From: Haematobia irritans
Lineage: Eukaryota; Arthropoda; Insecta; Diptera; Muscidae
DNA length: 64,000 nucleotides
NCBI RefSeq assembly: GCF_050003625.1
Contig: NC_134400.1
Coordinates: 45,993,096 to 46,057,095 of the forward strand
Direction of reading: 5' to 3'
Below are positions 34,745 to 46,861 of this stretch, in pieces (the first letter of the stretch is position 1; the number at the start of each line of letters is the position of its first letter). A program made the translations under genes and the position numbers. The notes under the pieces are model-generated. The model saw only the letters and a list, made by a program, of their open reading frames with translations. It was not told the DNA's origin and did no database searches.

Positions 34745-35640
34745 TTATATTTTATTGGGGGCTCAAGGCTCCTGGATCTGTTGAGATACCGGCGGAAATA
34801 CTAAAGAAGATAGCAGAACATCGGTCCGAAGTTCTTCTTCACGTTCGTGCATAGCAGATAGAATTTTCTCCGAAACCTGGAAAGAGCAGAAACTAGTACT
34901 TAAAGGAAAAGAAGGCCCACGCGAACCATCCTCATACAGGACCCCATGTATGCTTATCACAGCTGGCAAACTCCTGGAAAGGCTTATCAAGCCAAGGCAA
35001 GCGATCCAGATAAGAGGTGGACTCTTTCACAGACAACACGGGTTCCGCTCAGGAAAATCTACAATGGGAGCACTTAGAGATGTAATGGACGTGGCTCTAG
35101 ATACCCAGAGGAGCAGCCATCATAGCAGACTTATCGTTCTACTTGCAACCCTAGACGTAAAAATGTTTTTAATAGTCTCAGATGGGCGGACGTCTTACAA
35201 GCATTGGTGCATAATTTTGAAATCCCGGGGTACCTCAGATGGATAATAAAAAGTTTCTGAAAGACAGAAACTAAAAACGGAGAGATTATGCAACAGTGGC
35301 AAGAACGATAGATATATACGGCAGGTGGACAGCGAGATTTATGCCGGGACGTGAACTACTACATAGCACAGATGCTATCTGAACACTGATACTTTCGAAT
35401 CTATTTGCATAAGAGGGTCAAATGTCATAGTCCATATTGCTTCTACGAAGGCGAAATAGATAAGCGGAACCTGATTGAAAAATGGACGACAGACAAACGG
35501 CATTGGAACATTATCGCGAAGTATTGCGAAGTCATATTGAGGATGAAGAATATCGACCTTGACAACATAAGAGCTACATACACTATGGTATGTGACCACA
35601 GAAAGAGATGGACACATCGAAAAGCTGAAATGGTCTAGCA
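34745..35640 (+). pseudogene. R1-like LINE reverse transcriptase relic
   Basis: Translations in shifting frames give PAEILKKIAEHRSEVLLHV, then ITAGKLLERLIKPRQA, FHRQHGFRSGKSTMGALRD and IVLLATLDV (34950-35160), the front blocks of an R1-type reverse transcriptase. Further on come AQMLSEH and YFRIYLHKRVKCHSPYCFYE, typical of its C-terminal zinc region, then a Trp-rich tail. The YADD part between about 35200 and 35330 is deleted. Several frameshifts and stops show it is dead. Confidence 0.78.
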
Positions 35641-36889
35641 CCCACGTGGGGTTCCACTTCGAAGTAATGCGGAAACGGTACCGAGGTGCAGAAAAACCCC
35701 AAGAGCGAAAAGTGAAAAGTTATTATCGATCGAGTATTATTATGTGCGGGAATAATATCCCGCAAAAAACATTTTTGTGTTTGGTCGAAATTGATATAAA
35801 TCCCATGACCCTTTGAGTGGAAGGCATTATATCAAGGGGGCTCCCCACCACCGTTGCTGGGGCGTCGTTATTCCTATTTTTTATTACCATCATTATCAAA
35901 TCTCTGACTATGGTCTAGATTATCAATGTCTCAATACCACATAATCCTGAACTGGATATTCTCACCATGCCCGTCATTATTTATGGCCATTATGGTTATC
36001 ACATCTGATACCAGTTCGCTTTTCATTTCTCTCCCATGCGTAAACAAAAACTCTTAGACTTAGAAAAAATCCCTTGAAAAACTAAATTTTATGACAAAAA
36101 ATCTTCGTTTACTTTTCTTCAAACAAAAAAAGCAGCCAGTAAAAAATCTTTAATTTGGTTTTTATTGTTCTGTCTGGAGTGCGTAAACCAGAGCCCGAGA
36201 TATCATTTAAAGGTCTATCTTCTTTTTTGGTGTTTACAAAAACGCCTGTCGTCTATCTTAATTCTTTCCATATCTCCGCCTGATTATGGTGTTAATGGGG
36301 GGGGGGGGGGGGGGTGGATATCGTTACGGTTTTATGATGATTCCGTCTATCCCAATGGTGGTTCTTTATGCCCACATTTACTCCCATAGGTAGCAGAAAT
36401 ACATTTGAGTTTGCTTTCATTAGATGATACCACCTTCCTACTTTTGTAGATTTAGTTTACCCTTGGTTTGTTGTTTTTTGTTGTCTTCACTTTTCTTTTC
36501 TAGCCAAGTCTTTCGTATTAATGTTATCATTCGGAACAAAGATGGGTTTCTTTCAGATTGAAAAAGGAAGAAAATGGAAAATTTGAAATTTTAATGAGCT
36601 CTTGTGTCCGCTTGCACTGCCCTTACCTACTGGTAAAAAAGAATAAAAGGACTTTTGATAAAAGAAAAAGAAATGAATATAAACTAAGCACATTCATATT
36701 TCACACATACAGGTAGACCTCCAAAACACAGTCACTATGGAAATTGGAAAATTTTTAGAAGGAACTTACAAAAATAAAAGCGTAATATATTTGCAAAACT
36801 TCTAGGGAATTTTATATTTTAACAAGTTATTACAGGTAGACCTCCACAGAGGCGGTCATTTGGGGTTGGAACACGTTTGCCACTCGACC
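35641..36889. other. Intronic sequence; G17-18 tract
   Basis: No gene or repeat recognised, apart from an uninterrupted run of about 18 G at 36297-36314, unusual in this AT-rich context. Confidence 0.55.
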
Positions 36890-38756
36890 CAAACAGAAAA
36901 TATTATCAAAATTTTATGTCTAAAGAAACATTTGTCAAAATTTTATTTCTATACAAAATTTTGTCAAAATTATATTTCTATAGAAAATTTTGTCAAAATT
37001 TTAATTCTATAGAAAATTTTGTCCGAATTTTGTTTCTATAGAGAATTTTGTTAAAAATGTATTTCTTTGAAAATTTTGTCAAAAGATTATTTCTATAGAA
37101 AAATTTGTCAAAATGTTATTTTTATAGAAAATTTTGTCAACATTTTATTACTATAAAAATAAAAATTTTTTAAAATTATATTTCTATAGAAAATTCTGTC
37201 AAAATTTTGTTTCTATAGAAAATTTTCTCAAAATTTGATTTCTAAGGAAAATTTTTTCACAATTTTATTTCTAAAGAACATTTTTGTCAAAATTTTATTT
37301 CTATAGGAAATTTTGTCAAAATTTTATTTCTATAGAAAATTTTGTCAAAATTTTGTTCCTATTAAGAATTTTGTTAAAAATTTTTTTCTTAGAAAATTTT
37401 GTCAATAGATTATTTCTATAGAAAAATTTGTCAAAACGTTATTTTTACAGAAAATTTTGTCAACATTTTATTACTATAAAAATAAAAATTTTTAAAAATT
37501 ATATTTCTATAGAAAGTTCTGTCAAAATTTTGTTTCTATACACAGAAAAAAATTTCACGAACATTTTTCCAATTAAAATTTTAATTGAATTTTAAAAAAT
37601 ATTCAATTAATAATTTAATTGATTCAACAAACTTTTTAATTGAAACAAACATCAATCACAAAAATTAATAGTATCAATTAATTTTTTAATTGGATCAATT
37701 AATTGTTTAATTGACCTTCAATTAATTTTTTAATTGATACTATCATTTCTGTGATTGAAGAAATTTCAATTAAAAAATTAATTGGATCAATTAATTTCGT
37801 GATTGAATCAGAAAAAAAATTTTTGTGTGTAGAAATATAATTTTTAAAAAATTTTATTTTTATAGTAATAAAATGTTGACAAAATTTTCTATAAAAATAA
37901 CATTTTGACAAAATTTATTTCTTAGAAAAATTTTTCAAAAGATTGTTTCTATAGAAAAATTTGTTAAAATGTAATTTTATAGGAAATTTTGTCAAAATTT
38001 TATTTCTATAGAAAATTTTGTCAAAAGATTATTTCTATAGAAAAATTTGTCATAATGTAATTTCATAGAAAATTTTGTCAAAATTTTATTTCTATAGAAA
38101 ATTTTGTCAGAATTTTATTTCTATAGAAACTTTCGCCCAAATTTTATTTCTATAGAAAATTTTATTAAAAATTTATTTCTTAGAAAATTTTGTCAAAAAA
38201 AAAACTACTTCCATAACAAATTTTGTCAAAATTTTGTTTCTATAGGAAATTTTGTCAAAATTTTATTTCTATAGAAAATTTTGTCAAAATTGTATTTCTA
38301 TAGAAAATTTTGTCAAAAATAAAATTTCTATAGAAAATTTTGTTTCTATAGAAAATTTTCTCAAAATTTTATTTCTATAGAAAATTTTGTAAAAGGATTA
38401 TTTCTATAGAAAAATTTGTCCAAATGTAATTTTATAGAAAATTTTGTCAAAATTTTATTTCTGTAGAAAATTTTGTCAAAATTTTATTTCTGTAGAAAAT
38501 TTTGTCAAAATTTTATTTCTATAGAAAATTTTGTCAAAATTTTATTTCTATAGAAAATTTTGTCAAAATTTTATTTCTATAGAAAATTTTGTCAAAATTT
38601 TATTTCTATAGAAAATTTTGTCAAAATTTTATTTCTATAGAAAATTTTGTCAAAATTTTATTTCTACAGAAAATTTTGTGAAAATTGTATTACTATAAAA
38701 ATAAAATTTTGTCAAAAATAAAATTTCTATAGAAAATTTTCTCAAAATTTTATTTC
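36890..38756 (+). repeat. 29-bp satellite array, 1.9 kb
   Basis: Units of TTTCTATAGAAAATTTTGTC plus AAAATTTTA. The cleanest stretch is 38440-38680, where successive units are identical. A MITE splits the array at 37541-37829. Multi-unit duplication is visible (ATTTTATTACTATAAAAATA at about 37144 and 37465). Confidence 0.95.
37541..37829. mobile_element. TA-flanked MITE, 289 bp
   Basis: It opens CACAGAAAAAAATTTCACG and closes AAAAATTTTTGTGTG. TA is duplicated at 37539-37540 and 37830-37831. The flanks rejoin as the satellite palindrome TTTCTATAGAAA. The interior is low-complexity AATTAATTTTTTAATTG with internal symmetry. Confidence 0.92.
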
Positions 38757-39270
38757 ATTGTTGTTGTTTTTTTGATTTCAACTTAAAACCATACATAGCT
38801 TAACCAACAGAGGAAAGGAATGTTTGTCAAATTTATTTGGGCAAAGCCCTATAGACTGCAAAATGGTTGGATGGACTCAAATCGATGATTTGATGGTGGC
38901 AAAGGAAAAGAGAGATGTTTGTACGAATTTATTTCGGCATAAGCCGGCTATCAATGTAAAGCCTTTTTTCGGAGGGTTCAAGTGTGGTTTATTATTGGGT
39001 TTAATGAACTGCCTGAATTTATTCTGATAATTGGTTGATAGTTTTGCTGCAAGTAGAGGATGCTGATGTGGAATGTGGTAATTCCGAAACGTGCGTCCAT
39101 CCAACCATCTCGCAGTCTATAGGGCTTTGCCCAAATAAATTTGACAAACATTCCTTTCCTCTGTTGGTTAAGCTACACTTGTAGTTTAGTCAATGTATGG
39201 TTTTAAGCTGAAATCAAAAAACAACAACAATGATTAAAGAACAAAAACCAACAATAAAAAAACGAATGAA
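38757..39270. mobile_element. Foldback element, full copy with extended arms
   Basis: The arms include CTTAACCAACAGAGGAAAGG and its reverse complement at about 39152-39170, as well as GGCAAAGCCCTATAGACTGC and its partner near 39114-39132. Satellite DNA lies on both sides. Confidence 0.9.
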
Positions 39271-39378
39271 AGGAAAAAAATTTTATTTCTATAGAAAATT
39301 TTCTCAAAATTTTATTTCTATAAAAAATTTTCTCAAAATGTTATTTCTATAGAAAATTTTCTCAAAATTTTATTTCTA
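39271..39378 (+). repeat. 29-bp satellite, short array
   Basis: Units of TCAAAATTTTATTTCTATAG up to the TA where the next element is inserted. Confidence 0.9.
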
Positions 39379-39691
39379 CACCCTCAAAAAAAAAAATCGC
39401 TTCTTTAACATATGTTCCAAACATATTTTGCAGGAAGCACATATATTATTGGATACTGCTGAAACATTAATATGTTTGTTTTATGTGAACATATTATATG
39501 TTTGGAAGCATTTTGAGCCCAAAAATATTATATGCTTGGAAGAATTTTTCCCAAAGACGATTGTGCTCATTGCCTAACATACTCGTAATATTCACTTCCA
39601 CGAAATATTTTAGTTATTGGCACCTTTTTCTGTAACACAAATAATGTCGAAGAAATTATTCACTTTTATAATTTTTTTAAATTTTACCTTT

Positions 39692-39763
39692 CGCCTGCAC
39701 GGAGAATCGAACCGAGGACCATATAGTTTGTAAGCCAACACACTATCCACTGGACTACGTAGC
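39692..39763 (-). tRNA. tRNA-like sequence (TAC anticodon loop), repeat-embedded
   Basis: On the minus strand: GCTACGTAGTCCAGTGGATA, then GGCTTACAAAC in the anticodon arm and GGTTCGATTCTCC as B box. Arms do not pair cleanly as a canonical tRNA. I read it as the polymerase III promoter head of a retroposon-like unit, not a translation tRNA. Confidence 0.6.
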
Positions 39764-39866
39764 TGTTATAGTCACCTGTAGATAATTATCGTTTATATAG
39801 CATAGTTTGCAGCGCCCACGAACCCATGCAAACATAACATTATTTAACAGAAACATACATTTGTTT

Positions 39867-39937
39867 GCCACGTGGAGCAGTGGTTAGCATGTCTGCCTTG
39901 CATGCAAAGGGTCGTGGGTTCAATCCCTGCTCCGACC
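39867..39937 (+). tRNA. tRNA-like sequence (TGC anticodon loop), repeat-embedded
   Basis: GCCACGTGGAGCAGTGGTTA, then GCCTTGCATGCAAAGG, then GGTTCAATCCC, a perfect B box. It resembles the head of the SINE at 11679. The acceptor ends do not pair well, so a functional tRNA-Ala is unlikely. Confidence 0.6.
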
Positions 39938-40735
39938 GAACACTTTTGGTTTTTTTTTTTTTTTAATTTACACATTTATATTTATACTATATTAAATTTT
40001 TATAATGAAACTTCGAAATGTGGGTTATTAAAGATTTATAGTCAGTAACAGTGCTTGATATAAACGAAATTGACTGATTTTTGGATAAAATATTATTTTT
40101 TTATTGCAAAAATAACAATTTTGTAAAAAAACTGTTTTGGTACAAAACTTTAAAATTTGGAAGGAATTTAAAAACTCTAACAAAAGAAGAGCGTGGAGTC
40201 GAGTATAAACATACATAAATAATTTTATAATATAAACATAAATTTATTTAGGCGTGAACAGTTTTTTACTAGCATTTAACACCATCGCTCTAAAATGCCT
40301 TTTATTTTTCTTTAATAATTCATTTTAAAGAAAATAAACTTTTTAAATTGTTTTAGCTGCAAAACCCGAACTTAATGCCCGCTTTTACATTTGAAGGTGT
40401 CCGTCAACTCCTCGTGGACTACTTATTAATAAAGAGGAACTAAACTTTGTTTTTATACATTTTACTGTGTAATTTTTCACTATTTCCTCCTTATTTCATT
40501 TTACTGTCCCAACTCTAAAAAGAGTGCCCTTTGCATTCACACATATGATTTTTATGCAACATTCATGCCCCAAACATAATATATTCTAACATATTAACAT
40601 AGATGTCCCAAACATTTAGTGTTAGTTTAGGAACATTACATGTTTGCACTTAAATATATTGTGTTTTAAAATTGTGCCCGAAACACATTTGGTTTATATC
40701 GGAACATATGAAAAACATATTTTTCTAACAGTGTA

Positions 40736-40900
40736 TAGAAAATTTTGTCAAAACTTTATTTCTAAAAATGTTTGGCCAAAATTTTATTTCTATTAAATTT
40801 TTTTCCAAAATTTTATTTCTATGAAAAATACATTTCTTTTCAAAATTTTATTTCTATAAAAATTTTTGTTAAAATTTTATTTCTATAGAAATATTATGAG
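40736..40900 (+). repeat. 29-bp satellite, diverged end of the array
   Basis: TAGAAAATTTTGTCAAAAC onwards, decaying towards 40900. Confidence 0.85.
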
Positions 40901-41248
40901 TTACCTCTTAATTGATACCACATTAATCGAGATTTACCCGTTCAGGTATTTTCCAAAGACAAGAGTTGTTTTGCAAATTCCTTACTAACGAAGAAATGCA
41001 CTGGTAGGGGTTGCTTGGTGAATTATTTATTAACCTGTGGCCTCTATGGAATTTCAATTTCAGTTTTTTTTACTTGGCTGCGTTATTCTCATATCTCTAT
41101 AGTGAATAAACGATGGGCCTTAGAATTCACATTTAGTAGGAAATGAATGTGACCTCAAGCGGAAAATTCGTATTTCAAACTGCGAAATATTTAATATGTT
41201 TTACTTTTTGATTTTGATTTCAATTTACGTTTTACGTTTTATTTTCAG
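40901..41248 (+). other. Intron end upstream of the fz exon
   Basis: Single-copy-looking AT-rich sequence leading into the splice acceptor. A T-rich tract at about 41225-41245 precedes the AG at 41247-41248. I see no repeat family in it. Confidence 0.6.
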
Positions 41249-41368
41249 GAAAAACGCGATTGTGGAGCTCCTTGCCATGCCATGTTCTTCCAGGAAGAAG
41301 AGCGTACTGTCCTACGCTATTGGGTGGGCTCTTGGGCAGCGGTATGCGTTGCCAGTTGTTTGTTTACG
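41249..41368 (+). CDS. fz: Internal exon of frizzled (Wnt / planar-polarity receptor), partial gene
   Basis: Forty codons, phase 0 at both ends, are bounded by TTTTATTTTCAG before and GTAAGTG after, a textbook 3' and 5' splice pair. The peptide opens EKRDCGAPCHAMFF and continues RTVLRYWVGSWAAVCVASC, ending LFT. The CGAPC motif just before the first membrane helix is diagnostic of Frizzled receptors, and the wording matches insect Fz more closely than Fz2 as I remember them. The exon would encode the end of the extracellular linker after the cysteine-rich domain and the start of transmembrane helix 1. Fz is a plasma-membrane seven-pass receptor for Wnt signalling and planar cell polarity. The cysteine-rich domain exon and the remaining helices are not seen in the window, so the flanking introns exceed 41 kb and 22 kb. 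No frameshift or stop is present; I take it as functional. Confidence 0.93.
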
Positions 41369-41407
41369 GTAAGTGATATTTCAAATATGCCATAGTATTT
41401 AATTTTT

Positions 41408-44155
41408 TATACCCTCCATCATAGGATGGGGGTATATTAACTTTGTCATTCCGTTTGTAACACATCGAAATATTGCTCTAAGACCCCATAAAGTATATAT
41501 ATTCTGGGTCGTGGTGAAATTCTGAGTCGATCTAAGCATGTCCGTCCGTCCGTCCGTCCGTCCGTCCATCTGTTGAAATCACGCTAACTTCCGAACGAAA
41601 CAAGCTATCGACTTGAAACTTGGCACAAGTAGTTGTTATCGATGTAGGTCGGATGGTATTGAAAATGGGCCATATCGGTCCACTTTTACGTATAGCCCCC
41701 ATATAAAGGGACCCTCAGATTTGGTTTGTGGAGCCTCTAAAAGAAGCATATTTCATCCGATCCGGCTGAAATTTGGTATATGGTGTTGGTATATGGTCTC
41801 TAACAACCATGCAAAAATTGGTCCACATCGGTCCATAATTATATATAGCCCCCATATAAACCGATCCCCAGATTTGGCTTGCCGAGCCTCAAAGAGAAGA
41901 AAATTTCATCCGATCCGGCTGAAATTTGGTACATGATGTTGGTATATGGTCTCTAACAACCACGCAAAAATTGGTCCATATCGGTCCTTAATTATATATA
42001 GCCCCCATATAAACCGATCTCCAGATTTCGCTTGTGGAGCCTCTAAGAGAAGCATATTTCATCCGATCCGGCTGAAATTTGGTACATGGTGTTGGTATAT
42101 GGTCTCTAACAATCATGCAAAAATTGGTCCACATCGGTCCATAATTATATATAGCCCCCATATAAACCGATCTCAGATTTGGCTTGCGGAGACTCAAAGA
42201 GAAGCAAATTTCATCCGATCCGGCTGAAATTTGGTACATGATGTTGGTATATGGTCTCTAAAAACCATGCAAAAATTGGTCCACATCGGTCCATAATTAT
42301 ATATAGCGCCCATATAAACCGATCCCCAGATTTGGGTTGCGGAGCCTCAAAGAGAAGCAAATTTCATCCGATCCGCCTGAAATTTGGTACATTTTATTGG
42401 TATATGGTCTCTAACAACCATGCAAAAATTGGTCCACATCGGTTCATAATTATATATAGCCCCCATATAAACCGATCCCCAGATTTGGCTTGCGAAGTCT
42501 CCAACAGAAGCAAATTTCATCCAATCCGGTTGTAATTTGGAACATGGTGTTAGTATATACCCTCCATAATTATATATAGCCCCCATATAAACCGATCCCC
42601 AGATTTGGCTTGCCGAGCCTCAAAGAGAAGAAAATTTCATCCGATCCGGCTGAAATTTGGTACATGATGTTGGTATATGGTCTCTAACAACCACGCAAAA
42701 ATTGGTCCATATCGGTCCTTAATTATATATAGCCCCCATATAAACCGATCTCCAGATTTCGCTTGTGGAGCCTCTAAGAGAAGCATATTTCATCCGATCC
42801 GGCTGAAATTTGGTACATGGTGTTGGTATATGGTCTCTAACAATCATGCAAAAATTGGTCCACATCGGTCCATAATTATATATAGCCCCCATATAAACCG
42901 ATCTCAGATTTGGCTTGCGGAGACTCAAAGAGAAGCAAATTTCATCCGATCCGGCTGAAATTTGGTACATGATGTTGGTATATGGTCTCTAAAAACCATG
43001 CAAAAATTGGTCCACATCGGTCCATAATTATATATAGCGCCCATATAAACCGATCCCCAGATTTGGGTTGCGGAGCCTCAAAGAGAAGCAAATTTCATCC
43101 GATCCGCCTGAAATTTGGTACATTTTATTGGTATATGGTCTCTAACAACCATGCAAAAATTGGTCCACATCGGTTCATAATTATATATAGCCCCCATATA
43201 AACCGATCCCCAGATTTGGCTTGCGAAGTCTCCAACAGAAGCAAATTTCATCCAATCCGGTTGTAATTTGGAACATGGTGTTAGTATATGATCTTTAACA
43301 ACCGTGGCAGAATTGGTCCATATCGGTCCATAATTATATATAGCCCCCATATAAAACGTTCTCCAGATTTGACCTCCGGAGCCTCTTGGAGCAAAATTCA
43401 TCCGATCCGGTTCAAATTAGGAACGTGGTGTTAGTATATTGTCGCTAACAACCATACCAAAATTGGTCCAATGACACAAAAATTGGTCCATATCGGTTCA
43501 TAATCATGGTTGCCACTAGAGCCAAAAATAATCTACCGAATTTTTATTTCTATAGAAAATTTTGTCAAAATTTTATTTCTAGAGAAAATTTTGTTAAAAT
43601 TTTATTCGTTTCATAATAAAATTTTCATCATTGTCAGAATTTTATTTCTATAAAAAATTTTGTCAAAATTTTATTTCTATAGAAAATTTTGTTCAAATTT
43701 TATTCGGTTCATAATCATGGTTGCCACTCGAGCCAAAAATAATCTACCAAGATTTTATTTCTATAGAAAATTTTTTTAAAATTTTATATCTGTAGAAATT
43801 TTTGTCAAAATTTTCTTTCTATAGAAAATTTTGTCAAAATTTTTATTTCTATAGAAAATTTTGTGAAAATTTTATTTCTATCGAAAATTTTGTTAAAATT
43901 TTATTTCTACTTTTTCAAACTGAATTATATACGTATTGGATCGATCTTTTTTGATTTAATATATACCACGTATGGACTTACATACAATTTAGAAGATGGT
44001 GTTAGGAGGTTTTAAGATACCTTGCCATCGGCAAGCGTTACCGCAACTTAGGTCATTCGATTGTGGATGGCAGTGTTTAGAAGAAGTTTCTAAGCAATCC
44101 ATGATGGAGGGTACATAAGCTTCGGCCTGGCCGAACTTACGGCCGTATATACTTG
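41408..44155 (-). mobile_element. Family A DINE-1-like element beside the fz exon
   Basis: The left end TATACCCTCCATCATAGG begins 39 nt after the fz splice donor, and the right end is CGGCCGTATATACTTG. It has the GTCC tract (41540-41570), modules (41640-43440), satellite units (43540-43910) and subterminal hairpin. A 731-bp tandem duplication within the modules makes it the longest uninterrupted copy in the window. Confidence 0.92.
41832..43289. repeat. Tandem 731-bp duplication of modules
   Basis: 41832-42558 and 42563-43289 appear identical: the translations of three separate frames match exactly at an offset of 731. The junction TATATACCCTCCATAATT joins a half-module. Identity implies a very recent event, or gene conversion. 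Confidence 0.92.
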
Positions 44156-45248
44156 TTTTTTTCTAGTCTGGGTATAGAAACCTAGAGTACATGTTGAAAA
44201 AATTCAATGAAAAATGCATTTGTGAATACCATAAAGGTATACATGCCCTTAATGGCATATTGCATGTATTGGCTCTACGAGACTTTGTAAATTTTGCTGG
44301 TGTCATGGGCAGATAGATGCCCCTTGATTGCTACCATATACAGTGGGCGAAAAGAAGTCTACCTACGGCACAAATGTTTGCTGTTTGACAAAGTCAAAAG
44401 TATCATGAAAAAATTTAAGTTAATAATCAAAAACTTTTTTTTTATTTAAATTAAAAGTAAAAAAGTAAATAGTAAAATCAAATTAAAAAAAAAATTTAAA
44501 TAAAACAATTTTAATTTAATAAAATATTTAGGGTTCTCCCTTAGCAACAGAAAATACATACACAAGCCACATTCTTAGTAAATCCGTAGCACTTAAATAA
44601 TACATTCACTGATTTTCGTCATTGCCACCAGCCACCAGCCTTCTGTTGCTGCAATTATAATTAAAAATAATGTTAAGTACACAACTGACAATCTCTGGAC
44701 GTTAATTTGAATGGAATTATTAGACGTCATATTCCATTTCAAAAGCCACTGCTAAGCAATGTGACATGTCATGGCATCATCAGGGTCGTCATCATCCATA
44801 GTATGATGCCAGTAAGCCACAACGGAAGTTATCACCAACATTAGCAATGCCCATCGAAGAGAATACTCTTGGGACGAAAACCAAAAACAAATGCATAGAA
44901 AAGTCAACTTGAATTTGCTTTATCCTTCCTACCAAAAGAATGAATGAATGAAAAATCAGGCTCAAGGAAAATGTGTCTATATGGGTCTTTTTTATTAGGC
45001 AAAATTTATTTGCCTCCACAATAATTTTTTTTTGATTTTTATGAATTTTAATGTTAATCGAAATTTAAATTTAATTTCAATTTTCATTTTAATGTTAATT
45101 TCACTTTTAATTTCAATATTAATTTTAGTTTCAATTTAAATTTAATTTCAATTTTAATTTTAATTTCAACTTTCTTATTTTCATTTTAGTTTTAATTGGA
45201 TATTTTAAATGGAATTTAATTTAATTTTTTAATTTTAACGTGATTTTT
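44156..45248. other. Intronic sequence; low-complexity tract at the right
   Basis: 44156-45030 has nothing recognised. 45030-45240 is a cryptically simple AATTTTAATTTCAATTTTA-type tract that resumes at 51740-51846 and 52985-53480, so the repeats between are insertions into it. Confidence 0.55.
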
Positions 45249-46060
45249 ATATCCTAAACCAAAAATTGGTCAGATATATTGACTTTAGACCCCGTAAAAT
45301 ATATACCGATCGACTCAGAATAACCTCCTGAGTGGATCCAGCCCTTGGTATCCGTCCGTCTGTCTATCCAAGTATTTGTTGTTCGCAGGATTCCGGTCGC
45401 AATTGTTAACTGATTTTGATGAAAGGACACAAGGACAATCGCTATTGATTTTAGAAAAAATCCGATCAAATTTAGTTATAACCCCCATATATACACTAAA
45501 AAAAAGTTTACTTGGGTCCAAAGATTTTGACCTTCCCTTAAGGATTTTGGTATTGATTCCAAGCCAAAGATGCGGCTTCTTTAAAATAAAGAAATTTTTT
45601 AGCGACCTATCTGGCTTTAAAAAAAAAATTAAAAAAAAAACCAAGTAAGGAAAGTCTAAAGTCGGGCGGGCCGACTATTTTATACCCTTGACCACTTTGT
45701 AAGTCCACATTTTCGATACCACACGCAAAGAAAAAAAACGTTTGGAAAACGTGTACCAAAAACGTTTTTCTTTTGTTAGAGTTTTTTGAATTGCTTCGAA
45801 AATTTTAAACTTTTATCACCAAAAAAATTCGTTTGTTACAAAATTTTTATTTTTTCAATAAAAAAAGTTATTTTTGAAACAACAACGCAATCCATTTCGT
45901 TTACATCAAACACTGTTCTTTTCTGACTTTTAGTCTTTAATAAGACACATTTTACAGTTCAAAATTTAATATACTACAATGTAATAATGAACATTTTTTC
46001 GGAATCTTCCGAACATATCTGGAATATATGTAAATAAAAAAAAAAAACAAAAAAAAACTT

Positions 46061-46134
46061 TGGTCGAAGCAGGGATCGAATCCACGACCCTTGGCATGCA
46101 AGTCGGACGTAGCAACCACTGCTCCACGGTGCCA
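46061..46134 (-). tRNA. tRNA-like sequence (TGC anticodon loop), repeat-embedded
   Basis: Minus strand: GGCACCGTGGAGCAGTGGTT, then GACTTGCATGCC, then GGATTCGATCCC. It corresponds to the unit at 39867-39937, with one B-box mismatch. Confidence 0.6.
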
Positions 46135-46861
46135 AACTAAATGTTTGTTTCTGTTAAATAAACTTTGTTTATTCGGTTCGTGGGCGCCGCAAGCTATGCT
46201 ATATAAATCAAACCTCTGCAACGAATACACAAGCGAATACTTCAAGCACACGCCACACAATTCGAGTAGTAACTTCAGTGTCTATTTCTCAAACGAGTGA
46301 AATAGAAACCTTGCACATTGTGAACCAAAACAAATAGAACCCAGTAAAGCAAGCACCCAACAATGTTTTGAAGTATTCGAATGTAATCGGAATTCCAAAT
46401 GCATTCGTTTTATAATTTCCATTTCTGTGTAGATGAAGTTATTTCGTTTTCTCAACTATAATAGTATGCTACACACACATACACACCACTCCTATTTTGT
46501 TTATTGTTGGCACATACAATAAAAAGCACAGACCCGCTCACAGCCTGCATTCATTGACTTCTGCCAATCAACTGATCGACGATTGTGTTTGGCTTTTGTT
46601 TGATAGTTACTTCGTGTCTCATACGAAGTTTCGTCGTTGCTAATGCAAAGTATTCTATCTTCACTAAAAATGTTTTGATTTACTCGTATCAGTGTTGCCA
46701 ACTCCCCAAGGCCAAAAAGCACCAAAAATATATTATAAATTCTAACACACCACCTTCCACCACAAAATTGAAACTTAAATGCTCTACTAAAAAAAAAAAA
46801 AAAAAAAAAACTTCCGAAGATGTACCCATTATAGAACTTTTGTGAATTGAATTTTAAGAAG

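Larger units (their letters stand above)
39379..40733. mobile_element. Twin-tRNA element 1: TA-flanked, two divergent tRNA-like units
   Basis: The ends are CACCCTCAAAAAAAAAAATC and (minus strand) CACTGTTAGAAAAATATG. TA at 39377-39378 is repeated at 40734-40735, and the flanks rejoin as TTCTATAGAAA of the satellite. The two tRNA-like sequences sit head to head about 100 nt apart and read outward towards the ends. Each is followed by a body that recurs in element 2 at 45722-48830. A scrap of another MITE (AATAATTCATTTTAAAGAAA, then GCAAAACCCGAACTTAATGC) lies at 40305-40395. No protein is encoded. Confidence 0.87.
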
